DNA from: Nodosilinea sp. FACHB-141
Lineage (GTDB): Bacteria > Cyanobacteriota > Cyanobacteriia > Phormidesmidales > Phormidesmidaceae
DNA: 64,000 nt
Assembly: GCF_014696135.1 (NCBI RefSeq)
Contig: NZ_JACJPP010000013.1
Span: 310,001 to 374,000 of the forward strand
Reading direction: 5' to 3'
Shown here: in pieces, positions 44,799 to 53,802 of the stretch
Layout: each line of letters begins with the position of its first letter
Numbering within the stretch: the first letter of the stretch is position 1
Made by a program: the position numbers and the translations under genes
Notes under the pieces: generated by a model
The model's input: only the letters and a program-made list of their open reading frames with translations
Database searches by the model: none
Told to the model about the DNA's origin: nothing

Positions 44799-45251
44799 TT
44801 AAACTGGCGAGAACGCCGTCATCACCATGGCTAAAGTGAAACCAGCAGAACCAGAAATACTAAGTGTCCGTGGCCAGTTATAGCGAACTAACTCTTGAAT
44901 GACCTCAGGCTGCTTACCGTCCTGCTCAAGCTGAGCATGGCGCGGGATTTCTAGCGCTACCGTTACCCATAGCGCTAATAGGCTACAGGCCGCATTAGCC
45001 AAAGCAAGCATTAACGGCACGGATGCGGGGCGAAGAAAAATGAGAGCGATCGGCAAGAGCAAACAAGCAAAACCTGGAAGAATGACCGGCAGCGGTATCC
45101 GACTAGAATAAAATTTGTGGTATGCGACGTAGTCTGCAGAGCCAACCTTCGCAAACAGAGGATAAATTACAAGCTGCCCAAACCAGATGATGCCAAGGTT
45201 ATAACAGACGAGCACAGTGTAAAACAGTAGAAAACTGTGGGGAAAATCCAT
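44799..45251 (-). CDS. Small membrane protein, copy 2 of a tandem pair
   Basis: A 150-residue paralogue of the downstream copy, identical in length and collinear throughout: MDFPHSFLLFYTVLVCYNLG, then KVGSADYVAYHKFYSSRIP, EIPRHAQLEQDGKQPEVIQ and SISGSAGFTLAMVMTAFSP. The two genes are separated by 139 bp, which includes a likely promoter for copy 1. The tandem arrangement and similar lengths show local duplication. Function is unknown. Confidence 0.78.
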   Translation of the reverse strand: MDFPHSFLLFYTVLVCYNLGIIWFGQLVIYPLFAKVGSADYVAYHKFYSSRIPLPVILPGFACLLLPIALIFLRPASVPLMLALANAACSLLALWVTVALEIPRHAQLEQDGKQPEVIQELVRYNWPRTLSISGSAGFTLAMVMTAFSPV

Positions 45252-45308
45252 CTCATTAGCATCCGTAATAACAAGCTTGATTGGTGCAAGTAAGGTTACT
45301 CTCCCCTG

Positions 45309-45959
45309 TTATGCATCGTTAAGCAGTGCAGATAGGTGAGGCGGCATTGAACGGGTGTGGACCAACTGGCCTGTAGCTAGGTAATCGAGTTCTTCAGGAG
45401 TTGAGACGCGTCCTAGCAGAGCATTGCGGTGGGGCTGTCGCCCAAACCGGGCAATCACCTCTCGATGGGCACGCGCTTGGGAGGCAGAAAATGCCAGCAA
45501 TTCGCGATGCTCAGGTAGGGCCTCTTGCACCAGTTCGTTGACCAATTGAACGGCCAAATCCAATTTTTTCAACGATTCAGAATGACCTAGCGGCAGCAAG
45601 AAAAACGTCTTTTCCCAAGGTGTTATTAGGGCGGAGTAATGGCCGACGTTAATGCCTTCTAACGCGAGCAGACAGGCCTTCGCATCCTGGGCAAAGGCTT
45701 TAGCGGTGCCTTGATAGATCGCTCGAGAAAACTGGTCGAGAAGAATGATGAGCGCTAGGCGCGATCGCGGTTCCTCAGCCCAATGGTCAAGGTCACCTCG
45801 GATAGCCTGCTCGAGCAACGGCAAAAAACGCTCGTTCTCACTGGCGCTCATACCACCTCGAAACCACCACTGCCACTGGCGAACGATGGCCGCCTGACCC
45901 TGGTTAAGTTGGTCAGGAAACCAGAACTGAAGCACCGTTTCAAAAGGTTGAATAGTCAC
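45309..45959 (-). CDS. DUF924 family protein
   Basis: A 216-residue soluble helical protein with the DUF924 signature: VLQFWFPDQLNQ at the N-terminus, WWFRGGMSASENERFLPLLE, LALIILLDQFSRAIYQGTAKA, TPWEKTFFLLPLGHSESLKK and RFGRQPHRNALLGRVSTPEE. DUF924 proteins have a TPR-like helical fold and no established function. Its ATG overlaps the stop of the upstream GNAT gene by 4 bp, so the two are translationally coupled. Confidence 0.92.
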   Translation of the reverse strand: MTIQPFETVLQFWFPDQLNQGQAAIVRQWQWWFRGGMSASENERFLPLLEQAIRGDLDHWAEEPRSRLALIILLDQFSRAIYQGTAKAFAQDAKACLLALEGINVGHYSALITPWEKTFFLLPLGHSESLKKLDLAVQLVNELVQEALPEHRELLAFSASQARAHREVIARFGRQPHRNALLGRVSTPEELDYLATGQLVHTRSMPPHLSALLNDA

Positions 45960-46480
45960 GGTTTATATTCCTTCCTGCTAATCTGCCAACGGTATATTTT
46001 GCCTAGTTCGGAGTTATCTACCTCAGCGACATACCTCATCCCTACTTTTTGCAGCACACGATTTGAGGCGTTTTCTTCGGCTAGGGTATGGGCTATAACC
46101 GTTTGCACTTCCCTTTGCGCAAAAGCATAATCAATCATTCCCTGGGCAGCCTCGGTCGCAAATCCACGATTCCAATAGTCGGCGGCGATTTCGTATCCGA
46201 TTTCCACCGTCCCTGAGCGGTCGGGGGGGCCTTTAAATCCGCCATTGCCGACCAGCACGCCGCCGGCTGGCCAGATAAAGAAATATCCGCACCAGTGAGT
46301 TAGCCCTGAGTTAGCATCGGCAGTCTCATTTGCATTAGGAGAAAAGGCTTCTGAGAAATGAGGCCAATTCTTAGGTAGGGTGGTCTGTAAGAGAATTGCT
46401 AGCTCGTCTCTATTGCGCCAAAAAAGTTCTACGTGAATTGGTTTCACGGCGCGTAGCTGAAGGTTTTTAGTTTTAATCAT
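45956..46480 (-). CDS. GNAT-family N-acetyltransferase (RimJ/RimL-like)
   Basis: A 174-residue acetyltransferase. The N-terminus LQLRAVKPIHVELFWRNRDE is typical of the RimJ-like branch. The acetyl-CoA-binding region is VEIGYEIAADYWNRGFATEA followed by QGMIDYAFA, and the C-terminal motif is EENASNRVLQKVGMRYVAEV. The substrate (a ribosomal protein N-terminus, antibiotic or small amine) cannot be determined. It lies 5 bp downstream of the GST gene and overlaps DUF924, so GST-GNAT-DUF924 looks like one operon. Confidence 0.9.
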   Translation of the reverse strand: MIKTKNLQLRAVKPIHVELFWRNRDELAILLQTTLPKNWPHFSEAFSPNANETADANSGLTHWCGYFFIWPAGGVLVGNGGFKGPPDRSGTVEIGYEIAADYWNRGFATEAAQGMIDYAFAQREVQTVIAHTLAEENASNRVLQKVGMRYVAEVDNSELGKIYRWQISRKEYKP

Positions 46481-46484
46481 TGAT

Positions 46485-47165
46485 TTATTTGCTCAGAACC
46501 TTAGAATGCTGTGCCAGTCTAGACAAATGTGAATCGCGCTGATCTAACATAAGCAGCAGTTTTTGAGCATAGTCTTTGTCGAAAGCACGCTGAACAGAGG
46601 GGCGCGACTTTACGGCTTGCCTCCAGCTATCCACTTTGGGGGTCTTTGTCAATCCAAAATCAGCAATTTTGTCAAGGGCATCGAAGTAGTAAAATATGGG
46701 CGCATAAGCTGCATCTACCAATGAGAAACTCTTGCCACCGAAGTAAGGTGTGCCCAGATTTCTCTCAACCCAAGCCAGTTTACCCATCAGCTCTTGGTGC
46801 TTTTGATCAAAGGTTTCTTGTGTCGGTGCATTCAAGAAGTCATACATAACCACGAGCGTATCGGAGGCAAACTCAATCCAGGCGCGGTGCTTTGCCTTTT
46901 CAAGGGGATCCTGTGGATGCAGCGAGCCTGGCGTAGTTTCGTCCAGATATTCGCAAATAACAGACGATTCAAATAGCATTTCCGAGCCCACTTTTAGCAG
47001 AGGAACTTTCCCCAAAGGAGAAATCTCAAGAAACCAATCCGGCTTGTTCATCAAGTCGATGTGGGTTAACTGGTGGGAAATCTCTTTTTCGAGCAGTAGA
47101 ATGACTGCACGCTGTACAAAAGGACAAAAGTAGTGACTAACTAGTTCTAGCGATAAGTTTTGCAT
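46485..47165 (-). CDS. Glutathione S-transferase family protein
   Basis: A 226-residue GST starting at MQNLSLELVSHYF (ATG 47165). The thioredoxin-like N-terminal domain has the catalytic region SHYFCPFVQRAVILLLEKE with a Cys, as in omega or DHAR-type GSTs, then NKPDWFLEISPLGKVPLLKV and the glutathione-binding ESSVICEYLDE. The C-terminal helical domain includes GGKSFSLVDAAYAPIFYYFD. A Cys active site suggests thiol-transfer or dehydroascorbate-reductase-type activity rather than classical conjugation; this is inferred. First gene of the GST-GNAT-DUF924 group. Confidence 0.9.
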   Translation of the reverse strand: MQNLSLELVSHYFCPFVQRAVILLLEKEISHQLTHIDLMNKPDWFLEISPLGKVPLLKVGSEMLFESSVICEYLDETTPGSLHPQDPLEKAKHRAWIEFASDTLVVMYDFLNAPTQETFDQKHQELMGKLAWVERNLGTPYFGGKSFSLVDAAYAPIFYYFDALDKIADFGLTKTPKVDSWRQAVKSRPSVQRAFDKDYAQKLLLMLDQRDSHLSRLAQHSKVLSK

Positions 47166-47306
47166 GGTAGTTACGGGGCGAATTCCGCCACGATAAACGA
47201 CTGGATAAAAGTTGTAACGGTTAGAACTTCTCAATCCTAAAAATCCTCACTGACTAGAAAGGACTAAATTAGTCGGTTTTCACTGCCGCATGTTGAGCCA
47301 GATTGA

Positions 47307-47780
47307 TCATGAATTTAATGGCTGCCCCATCATTTTTTGAATTGACTCAGGCTGCATAGCTTCTTCGTACTGGAGCACAAACTCTGGCGGCATAAATTCA
47401 AACAGGGTGCGATTTTCGACCCAAAACTCAACTACGCTGAAAGGCACAACATCACCCCGAATGCGAGCCATCACCCGCCATCCCTCGCGCTGCCCAATTT
47501 GCTCAATGTGATCGGGGCTAGTGGGCACCGAAATGGCGGCATGGGAAGGCATAAACTGAGCGGGTGCAGTTTGACGAACTTTAGCTGACTCAGTATCAGC
47601 TCCTGGCATCCAAGCATCGCCTTGCTTAAACACCACAATATGGGTGCCGTAGTCGTCAAAAGGCATGACCAAAAAGCTACTGGGAACTAGAAATTTGTAG
47701 ACCTTTCCCTGCCAGATCTCAGCTAAGACGCTGGCAACGCGTAGGGGCTCTTGAGCATCGATAGAAATATGGTGAATCAT
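47307..47780 (-). CDS. VOC/glyoxalase-superfamily-like protein
   Basis: A 157-residue soluble protein with MIHHISIDAQEPLRVASVLA at the N-terminus, [39 protein letters not shown] and VVEFWVENRTLFEFMPPEFV. The paired beta-alpha-beta-beta pattern and the H...E/H placement resemble vicinal-oxygen-chelate proteins, but the match is weak and no enzyme can be named. It has its own upstream spacing of 60 bp from the next gene. Confidence 0.65.
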   Translation of the reverse strand: MIHHISIDAQEPLRVASVLAEIWQGKVYKFLVPSSFLVMPFDDYGTHIVVFKQGDAWMPGADTESAKVRQTAPAQFMPSHAAISVPTSPDHIEQIGQREGWRVMARIRGDVVPFSVVEFWVENRTLFEFMPPEFVLQYEEAMQPESIQKMMGQPLNS

Positions 47781-47839
47781 GGTGATTTGCTCTCCTAGTT
47801 GGGGGGGTTTAGGGGTTAGGTAATGGCTTAAAACTGTCT

Positions 47840-48958
47840 TTAGGGCAGGGGTGGCACATCAGTCTCTACCCCGCGATCGCCGACAAAGACTTTGAGCACG
47901 GCAAACGCTTCCGGGTTGCCGTTAAACAGCGCGTGGTTGGTCACCAGCACCGAGCCCCGATCGTCAAAGGCAAAATCTGCCGGCGCATCGTAGGCAATGG
48001 GGCTGTTGGTCGGACCTTTGAGCCGCGCTTCCTCCCGACCATCGGGGGCAAGAATCGAGATTTCGCTGGGCGACTGGAGCGCGACATAGAGCTTGCCAGA
48101 CTGACCAAAGGCAATGCCGTCGGGCATTTCGCCCTGCAAATATTGGTGAAAGAGCTGGAGGTCATTCTCCGCAGGGGCATTGACGAAGGGCAGCCGGTAG
48201 ATAGCACCACCTGGTGCCGAGGCGGAGGTAGTGACCGCAACATATAGCTCGGTGCCATCGGGGGTTACTTTGATGCCGTTGGGGCCAACTGGAAACGGGG
48301 CCGCCGAGCCTGCTAGGCGATCGCTCTGAAACCACGGCTCGGCCAGCCCACCACCGGGCGGAACGCGGAAAATAGTGTTCTGAAACGAGTCACTCCAGTA
48401 GAGGTAGCCGTCGGGGCCAAAGGTGATCTCGTTGGGCAGCGAACAGGGCAGGGTGGGCGGCAGTGACGGATTGCAGGCTATTTCAGGAAGAACGGGGGAG
48501 TAGATCTCCTGGCGATAGCCTTGATCCTGAGGACTCAGACGCACAATACCAAGCTGGCTGCTGACCACATAGACGCGGTGTTGACCATCAACGGCTACCC
48601 CAGCCACCCCGTGAATCTCTGACAGCCGCTCTCCCTCTAGAAAAATGGTCGTGAGGAGTTCGCTCGTGAGCCGGTGGAAGACCCGCACCTCTGAAGGGCG
48701 GCCACCGTTGTCGCCCAAGGCGGCGGGTCCGGCTACATAGATGCGGTTGCGATCGGCGACAATTCCCTCGGGGAAGGGGGGCGAGAGATCTGGCCCGGCG
48801 AATACTCTGCCGTCGCCAATATTTACCTTTTGCCGTTCATCAGTTTCGGTGTCAGTTTCAAACGGGAGGCGATCGAGCTGCCCAGATTGAGAAGCAATGC
48901 CCCCAGCCTGCTCAGGGTTGATAGACCGTTGAAAATTTTCGGAACGAAGGTTTGACAT
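47840..48958 (-). CDS. SMP-30/NHL-like beta-propeller protein
   Basis: A 372-residue protein starting at MSNLRSENFQRSI (ATG 48958). It shows propeller-type strand motifs: GIVADRNRIYVAGPAALG, IHGVAGVAVDGQHRVYVVSS, NEITFGPDGYLYWSDSFQN, GPNGIKVTPDGTELYVAVTT, GIAFGQSGKLYVALQSP and APADFAFDDRGSVLVTNHA. These fit SMP-30/gluconolactonase/strictosidine-synthase-like six-bladed propellers. No signal peptide is seen. It may be a lactonase, but the metal-binding residues cannot be assigned with confidence. It precedes two RTX genes on the same strand. Confidence 0.8.
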   Translation of the reverse strand: MSNLRSENFQRSINPEQAGGIASQSGQLDRLPFETDTETDERQKVNIGDGRVFAGPDLSPPFPEGIVADRNRIYVAGPAALGDNGGRPSEVRVFHRLTSELLTTIFLEGERLSEIHGVAGVAVDGQHRVYVVSSQLGIVRLSPQDQGYRQEIYSPVLPEIACNPSLPPTLPCSLPNEITFGPDGYLYWSDSFQNTIFRVPPGGGLAEPWFQSDRLAGSAAPFPVGPNGIKVTPDGTELYVAVTTSASAPGGAIYRLPFVNAPAENDLQLFHQYLQGEMPDGIAFGQSGKLYVALQSPSEISILAPDGREEARLKGPTNSPIAYDAPADFAFDDRGSVLVTNHALFNGNPEAFAVLKVFVGDRGVETDVPPLP

Positions 48959-49103
48959 AGTAATTTCCTGCTTTTTTAGAGGTGTTAGCGGTTTTGAAGT
49001 CTGTTGTGAAAATCTCAATTCTTGACGTTGCTCAAAGCTCTACTGATCTCAACTTGTAGGGGCTTTGATCACATCAGTTGGAAAGTTTGGGCTTGAGCGT
49101 GGC

Positions 49104-50771
49104 CTAGACCACGACAATGTCAGCGTTATTTAGAGTGGGCGCACCGCTAAGCTTGGCCAACAGCACTTGGGCTTGACAGCCACTGCCGTCGGGGTCAAAG
49201 AATAATTCCCCCGACAGATTGTTGTAGATCAAGCGATCTTTGCCGTCGACAGCGGCAGTGCCTAAACGAAATTGCTCTGGGGAAACGGGAACGCCCGCTA
49301 CCAATTGGCCGCCAAAGCCCGCCGCTCGAATTAGGATGTGATCGCCTTCGGCAGCAAAATCAGTGATCCTGTCACCTGCTTGATGTAAGCTGTCAAAGCG
49401 GAATGCATCACAACCCTCGCCACCGGTTAAAGTGTCGATTCCTTTGCCGCCAAGGAGGGTGTCGTTGCCATCTTCACCGAGCAAAATGTCATCGCCAGAA
49501 TTGCCGCTGAGCCGATCGTTGCCTGCCCCGCCGCGCAGCAGGTCGTCTCCGCTTAGGCCTCGGATGCGATCGCTGCCGCCCTGGCCATCAATGATGTCGT
49601 CGGAGTCTTTGAAACCCTCAAATCTATCGTTCAAATCGCCTAGGAAGATCGTGTCAGTGTCAAAGGCGACCTGAATGTCTTCGTCAACAACCTGTAAAAC
49701 CGATTCTTGGTCAAATTCTTGCTTGTAGGCCTGGATAATCTGGTCGATCGCCGCTTCGTTTTCTACGGTGTCTTCAAAGATGAGCGAAACGATTTTACTA
49801 GGCTCTTTAACCAGGGCATTTGTGCTGCTGAGGAACTGTCCATCAGCATCGTAAACCGTGAGCCCATCGGGAAATCGTGGGGTAATCTCCTGATCTAAAA
49901 ACTGCTGAAACTCTGCCTCTGAGACTTCACCACCCTCGGCAATGTTGCGGCCAAAGTATAGATCAGTTTGGATTAATTCTGGAATCGGGTCATTGTCGAT
50001 TAGATCTTCCGATTGTCCGAAGCCTACTTTGACAGCTTCGTTGACGACTTCTAAAACCGATTCTTGCTGGAACTGTTGCTTGTAGGCAGCAATAATTTGA
50101 TCGATACTTTGCTCATTTGCCGCCGTGTCTTCAAAAATGAGCGAGACCACCTGACTGGGTTCTTGAACCAAGTTTCCAGCGTTGTCTAAGAACTGCCCAT
50201 CGGCATCGTAGACCGTTAGCCCATTGGGAAATCGCGGTGTAATTTCGGTGTCGATGAAGGCTTGAAACTCGGCCTCTGAGACTTGGCCGCCCCCAGCAAT
50301 GTTGCGGCCAAAGTACAGATCCTCTTGAATCAGCTCTGGAATCGGGTCATTCTCAATCAGGTCGTCGGCTTCGTCAAAGCCAACCTTGAAGCGATCGGCG
50401 TTGACAATTTCCAAGACTGATTCTTGCTGAAAATGCTGCTTATAGGCTTCGATGATCTGGTCAACTTCTGCCTGGTTTTCCAGAGTGTTCTCAAAGATGA
50501 GGGTAACCACCTGGCTGGGTTCTTGAATTAGGCTACCGGTGTTATCAAGGAACTGCCCATCGGCGTCGTAGACCGTCAACCCACTGGGAAATCGCGGTGT
50601 AATTTCAGCATCGACAAACGCCTGAAAATCGGCCTCTGAAACTTCACCACCACCGGCAATATTGCGTCCGAAAAACAAATCCTGCTGAACAAGCCCAGGG
50701 CTAATGTTATTGGCTTCCATGCCCAACAAGACTTGTTGGGTGTGGGTTTCTGCGTAAACTGTGGGGGCCAT
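49104..50771 (-). CDS. Three DUF3574 repeats fused to an RTX secretion tail
   Basis: A 555-residue protein. Residues ~25-125, 145-245 and 260-365 are three copies of one ~110-residue unit: [11 protein letters not shown] (or DLFFGRN), [31 protein letters not shown] and [14 protein letters not shown], followed by an [15 protein letters not shown] helix. This matches DUF3574, a small domain usually found as a single exported unit. From about residue 375 come RTX nonapeptide repeats ([20 protein letters not shown]) and the secretion module ending in [20 protein letters not shown], then DIVVV. The N-terminus lacks a Sec signal, as expected for type I export. Function is unknown; the fusion is unusual. 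Confidence 0.85.
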   Translation of the reverse strand: MAPTVYAETHTQQVLLGMEANNISPGLVQQDLFFGRNIAGGGEVSEADFQAFVDAEITPRFPSGLTVYDADGQFLDNTGSLIQEPSQVVTLIFENTLENQAEVDQIIEAYKQHFQQESVLEIVNADRFKVGFDEADDLIENDPIPELIQEDLYFGRNIAGGGQVSEAEFQAFIDTEITPRFPNGLTVYDADGQFLDNAGNLVQEPSQVVSLIFEDTAANEQSIDQIIAAYKQQFQQESVLEVVNEAVKVGFGQSEDLIDNDPIPELIQTDLYFGRNIAEGGEVSEAEFQQFLDQEITPRFPDGLTVYDADGQFLSSTNALVKEPSKIVSLIFEDTVENEAAIDQIIQAYKQEFDQESVLQVVDEDIQVAFDTDTIFLGDLNDRFEGFKDSDDIIDGQGGSDRIRGLSGDDLLRGGAGNDRLSGNSGDDILLGEDGNDTLLGGKGIDTLTGGEGCDAFRFDSLHQAGDRITDFAAEGDHILIRAAGFGGQLVAGVPVSPEQFRLGTAAVDGKDRLIYNNLSGELFFDPDGSGCQAQVLLAKLSGAPTLNNADIVVV

Positions 50772-50858
50772 AGGAATCTTCTTTTGCCTGCGTCTAGTAT
50801 TAAGTCCATCTCAATCACAGCGATGTCAGCGGGGCTCCGAGGCAGGAGCCCCGCCCTG

Positions 50859-51488
50859 TTAGTAGGCGATCGCCGGAACCTGATACAGATAGTCATCGCT
50901 AGTTGCCTGTTGCAGCATGAAATCTGCGACATCTGCCCGTGCGATACGCATACCCTTCGCGGGAAGCCCATCAACAACTGTGCGGTAGCGCCCTCCCCAC
51001 GCACCATTGGTCAGTGCCATGGGGCGTACGACAATCCATTCTGGGGCATGCTCTCGAATCTTCTCCAGCGCCCGACGATGATCGGCCAGGGTATGGGGAA
51101 TAAAGCGTTTGATTAAAAACAGGAGTACGGCTCCTGGCAAATCCTGCGCCTTTTCGCTGAGTACACCGAAATTTGAGAGAAAAATGAGTCGGCGTACCTG
51201 ATGCGCTTGCATTGCTTGCACAATGTTTTGGGCACCTGCTGAATACAAGGTCGTGGGTGCTTCGGCATCAGTCCCCAATGTGCAAAACACTACATCCTGC
51301 CCTGCAATTGCCTGACTGACCGCAGCTGCGTTGAACACATCGCAAGACACAACGCGCAGTTGTTCGTGAACGATATTGACTGCTGCAGGATTCCGCACTG
51401 CCGCTGTAACGTGATGATTCTGCGCTAGGGCTTGCTCAATGAGGCAACGGCCCACGCCTCCACTCGCTCCGAAAATGACAATGTTCAT
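50859..51488 (-). CDS. NAD(P)-binding atypical SDR / NmrA-like protein
   Basis: A 209-residue Rossmann protein with MNIVIFGASGGVGRCLIEQA at the N-terminus (the GxxGxxG motif), VTAAVRNPAAV, LRVVSCDVFNAAAV, VVFCTLGTDAEAPTTLY, VRRLIFLSNFGVLSEKA and EWIVVRPMALTNGAWGG. This fits the SDR_a5/NmrA-like group (NAD(P)-binding epimerase relatives), which often acts in redox or regulatory roles. The substrate is unknown. It lies between two RTX genes, which may be coincidental; the downstream RTX gene starts 87 bp away. Confidence 0.88.
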   Translation of the reverse strand: MNIVIFGASGGVGRCLIEQALAQNHHVTAAVRNPAAVNIVHEQLRVVSCDVFNAAAVSQAIAGQDVVFCTLGTDAEAPTTLYSAGAQNIVQAMQAHQVRRLIFLSNFGVLSEKAQDLPGAVLLFLIKRFIPHTLADHRRALEKIREHAPEWIVVRPMALTNGAWGGRYRTVVDGLPAKGMRIARADVADFMLQQATSDDYLYQVPAIAY

Positions 51489-51502
51489 CTCTCAATCTCC
51501 GC

Positions 51503-53569
51503 TTAAACTACGACAATGTCGGCGTTGCTAATCGTCGGCGCACCGCCCAGCGTGGCCAGCAGCACCTGGGCATGGCTACCGTTGCCATCGCGGTCAAAGA
51601 ACAGCTCGCCGGAGGTGTTGTTGTAGATGAATCGATCGCTGCCATCAGCGGCAGCAGCACCCAGCACAAACTGACTGGCTGAGATCGCGGCACCGGCATT
51701 TAACCCGCCGCCAAAGCCCGCCGCCCGAATCAGGATTTGGTCGTCAGCGGCGACAAAGTCAGTAATCGTGTCACCCGCCTGATCTAGGTGGTCAAAGCGG
51801 AAGGAGTCGCTACCCTCGTTCCCCGTTAGGATGTCTGCACCCTTGCCGCCGAGCAGGTTATCGTTCCCCAACCCGCCGAGCAGGGTGTCGCTGTTGACGC
51901 TGCCGACGATGTTGTCGTGGCCTGCGCCCCCCTCGATGGTGAGCTGAATGCGGTTAAGGTCCAGGTGGTCGGCTTTGATTTGGTCGTTGCCGTCGCCGCC
52001 GGACACCAGCAGGCGATCGCTGGCATCGGCCCGGAAGATTGAAACGTCGGCGGTTAGCCCAGAGACCACTACATTGTGACCTGAGGTAGCGATGCGAATG
52101 GCATCGTGACGGGCTGAACCGGCGATGTTGATGGTGTCGATTTCGCCATCGCCTCCAGTGGTACCCGAAATGCCTAAATTCAAGTTAATTTGCTCAATAT
52201 CGGTGCCGGTCAGGTCATTGATATTGATGGTGTCGGCGCCCCCCAAAGCTCGGAAGTCTACCTGCTCCAGGTTGTTGGTATCCATCACCACGGCACCAAC
52301 ATTGCGCAGAAAGGTAAACCGCTCGCCATTAGCTAGCATGTCAATGATTTCATTGGCATTGGCGCCGTTAAAGAGCATCGTGTCATAGCCGGCACTGCCG
52401 TCGATGGTGTCATTTCCCTCGCCAGGGTTCCAGAGAAAAGCATCGTTGCCCGACCCTAAGAACGCCCTATCGTTGCCGCGCTTGCCATCGACAAAGTCGT
52501 TGCCGTCGCCGCCCAGCAGCGTGTCGTCTGCAGCACCGCCCAGCAGCAGGTCATTGCCTTTGCCGCCATCCAGCAAAAGCTGCATGGCCCCCGCTGGAGA
52601 ACTGGTGGGGTCAGCCAGGAGATTGGTGGCGTCGATCGTGTCGTTGCCGTCTAGGCCATTTACTACCAGCAAGTCTTGCCCTAGGTCGGCCCCCAAAACC
52701 TTGACCTCGGCCCCCAGCCCCGACACCGTAGCGCTGTTGCCAATGCCGCTGATGTTGAGCACATCGTTGCGGTGAGAGGCATTGAGGGTAGTGAGATCGG
52801 GTGCGCCATCGCCGGTGGTTGAGCCCGAGGCCGCTAGATTGACTTCGACGGCCTGCAAACCGGCCCCGGTCAGGTCGTCAATGGTGACTTGATCGAACCC
52901 CGACAACGGGTTGATGACGAGGCGATCGCGATCGCCATCGCCGCCCACAATGTCAACCTGAGCGGCGAGGCCTTTGACAGTGGTTTTGCCCGCACCCCCG
53001 CTGACTTTGATCGCATCGCCATTGCCCGAGCCATTGAGAATGATGGTGTCGATCGCTCCATCGCCAGCCGTTGAGCCAGCGGCGGCCAAGTTGAGATTGA
53101 TCTGCTTGACGTCGGTGCCGGTTAGGTCGTTGATGGTGATATTGTCGACTCCACCCAGGGCGTTAAAGTCGACCTGCTCCAGGTCGTTCGTATCCATCAC
53201 TACGTTGGCTATGTCGCGAAAAAAGCGCAACCGCTCGCCCACCGCAGACATGTCAACCTGTTCAGCGACATTGGCACCGTTAAAGAGCATGGTGTCGTAG
53301 CCGTTGCCGCCTTCGATGGTGTCGTTGTCTTCGCCGGGGTTCCAGCCAAAGAGGTCGTTGCCATCACCAAGAAAGGCCAGGTCGTCACCGTCGTCACCGA
53401 AGACTGAGTCATTGCCTGCACCAGCCAGCAGCGTGTCGTTGCCGCCCAAGCTAGCGATCAGGTCGTCCCCGTCTAAGCCAAAAATTGTGTCGATATCTTC
53501 GGTGCCGAGCAAATTGCCCAGGCCAGAGGTGCCAAAGTCGCTGTCGTTGCTGCCAGTAATAAGCGCCAT
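51503..53569 (-). CDS. RTX calcium-binding protein with duplicated ~270-residue unit
   Basis: A 688-residue protein starting at MALITGSNDSDFG (ATG 53569, with AAGGAAA upstream). Two long collinear units are seen: NPGEDNDTIEGGNGYDTMLF, DTNDLEQVDFNALGGVDNI, NDLTGTDVKQINLNLA in the first (about 75-180) and NPGEGNDTIDGSAGYDTMLF, DTNNLEQVDFRALGGADTI, NDLTGTDIEQINLNLG in the second (about 375-475). RTX repeats (GGLGNDNLLGGKGADILTG) and the common C-terminal module ending DIVVV follow. It is a secreted Ca2+-binding structural protein by homology, with no enzyme domain. It resembles large repeat proteins of cyanobacterial sheaths. Confidence 0.9.
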   Translation of the reverse strand: MALITGSNDSDFGTSGLGNLLGTEDIDTIFGLDGDDLIASLGGNDTLLAGAGNDSVFGDDGDDLAFLGDGNDLFGWNPGEDNDTIEGGNGYDTMLFNGANVAEQVDMSAVGERLRFFRDIANVVMDTNDLEQVDFNALGGVDNITINDLTGTDVKQINLNLAAAGSTAGDGAIDTIILNGSGNGDAIKVSGGAGKTTVKGLAAQVDIVGGDGDRDRLVINPLSGFDQVTIDDLTGAGLQAVEVNLAASGSTTGDGAPDLTTLNASHRNDVLNISGIGNSATVSGLGAEVKVLGADLGQDLLVVNGLDGNDTIDATNLLADPTSSPAGAMQLLLDGGKGNDLLLGGAADDTLLGGDGNDFVDGKRGNDRAFLGSGNDAFLWNPGEGNDTIDGSAGYDTMLFNGANANEIIDMLANGERFTFLRNVGAVVMDTNNLEQVDFRALGGADTININDLTGTDIEQINLNLGISGTTGGDGEIDTINIAGSARHDAIRIATSGHNVVVSGLTADVSIFRADASDRLLVSGGDGNDQIKADHLDLNRIQLTIEGGAGHDNIVGSVNSDTLLGGLGNDNLLGGKGADILTGNEGSDSFRFDHLDQAGDTITDFVAADDQILIRAAGFGGGLNAGAAISASQFVLGAAAADGSDRFIYNNTSGELFFDRDGNGSHAQVLLATLGGAPTISNADIVVV

Positions 53570-53802
53570 GATCAAATTTCCTTTTGGTGTAATAAGTTGG
53601 GTGTGCAGGGCGTGGGATGTTGCTTTGCGATCGCCGTTCCCCGCTCAAAGACAACGGTGAAACTATCCCAAGGGGAACAGCCCTTAAGGTTTGGTGGTCT
53701 TCCAATGGAAGACGCTAAGTGCTAGGTGGGTTTCGCAGTCGCCAACTAAGGGCAACTTTGCTAAACCTAAAAATTCATAAGCTATGCGATCGAGCTAATT
53801 TC

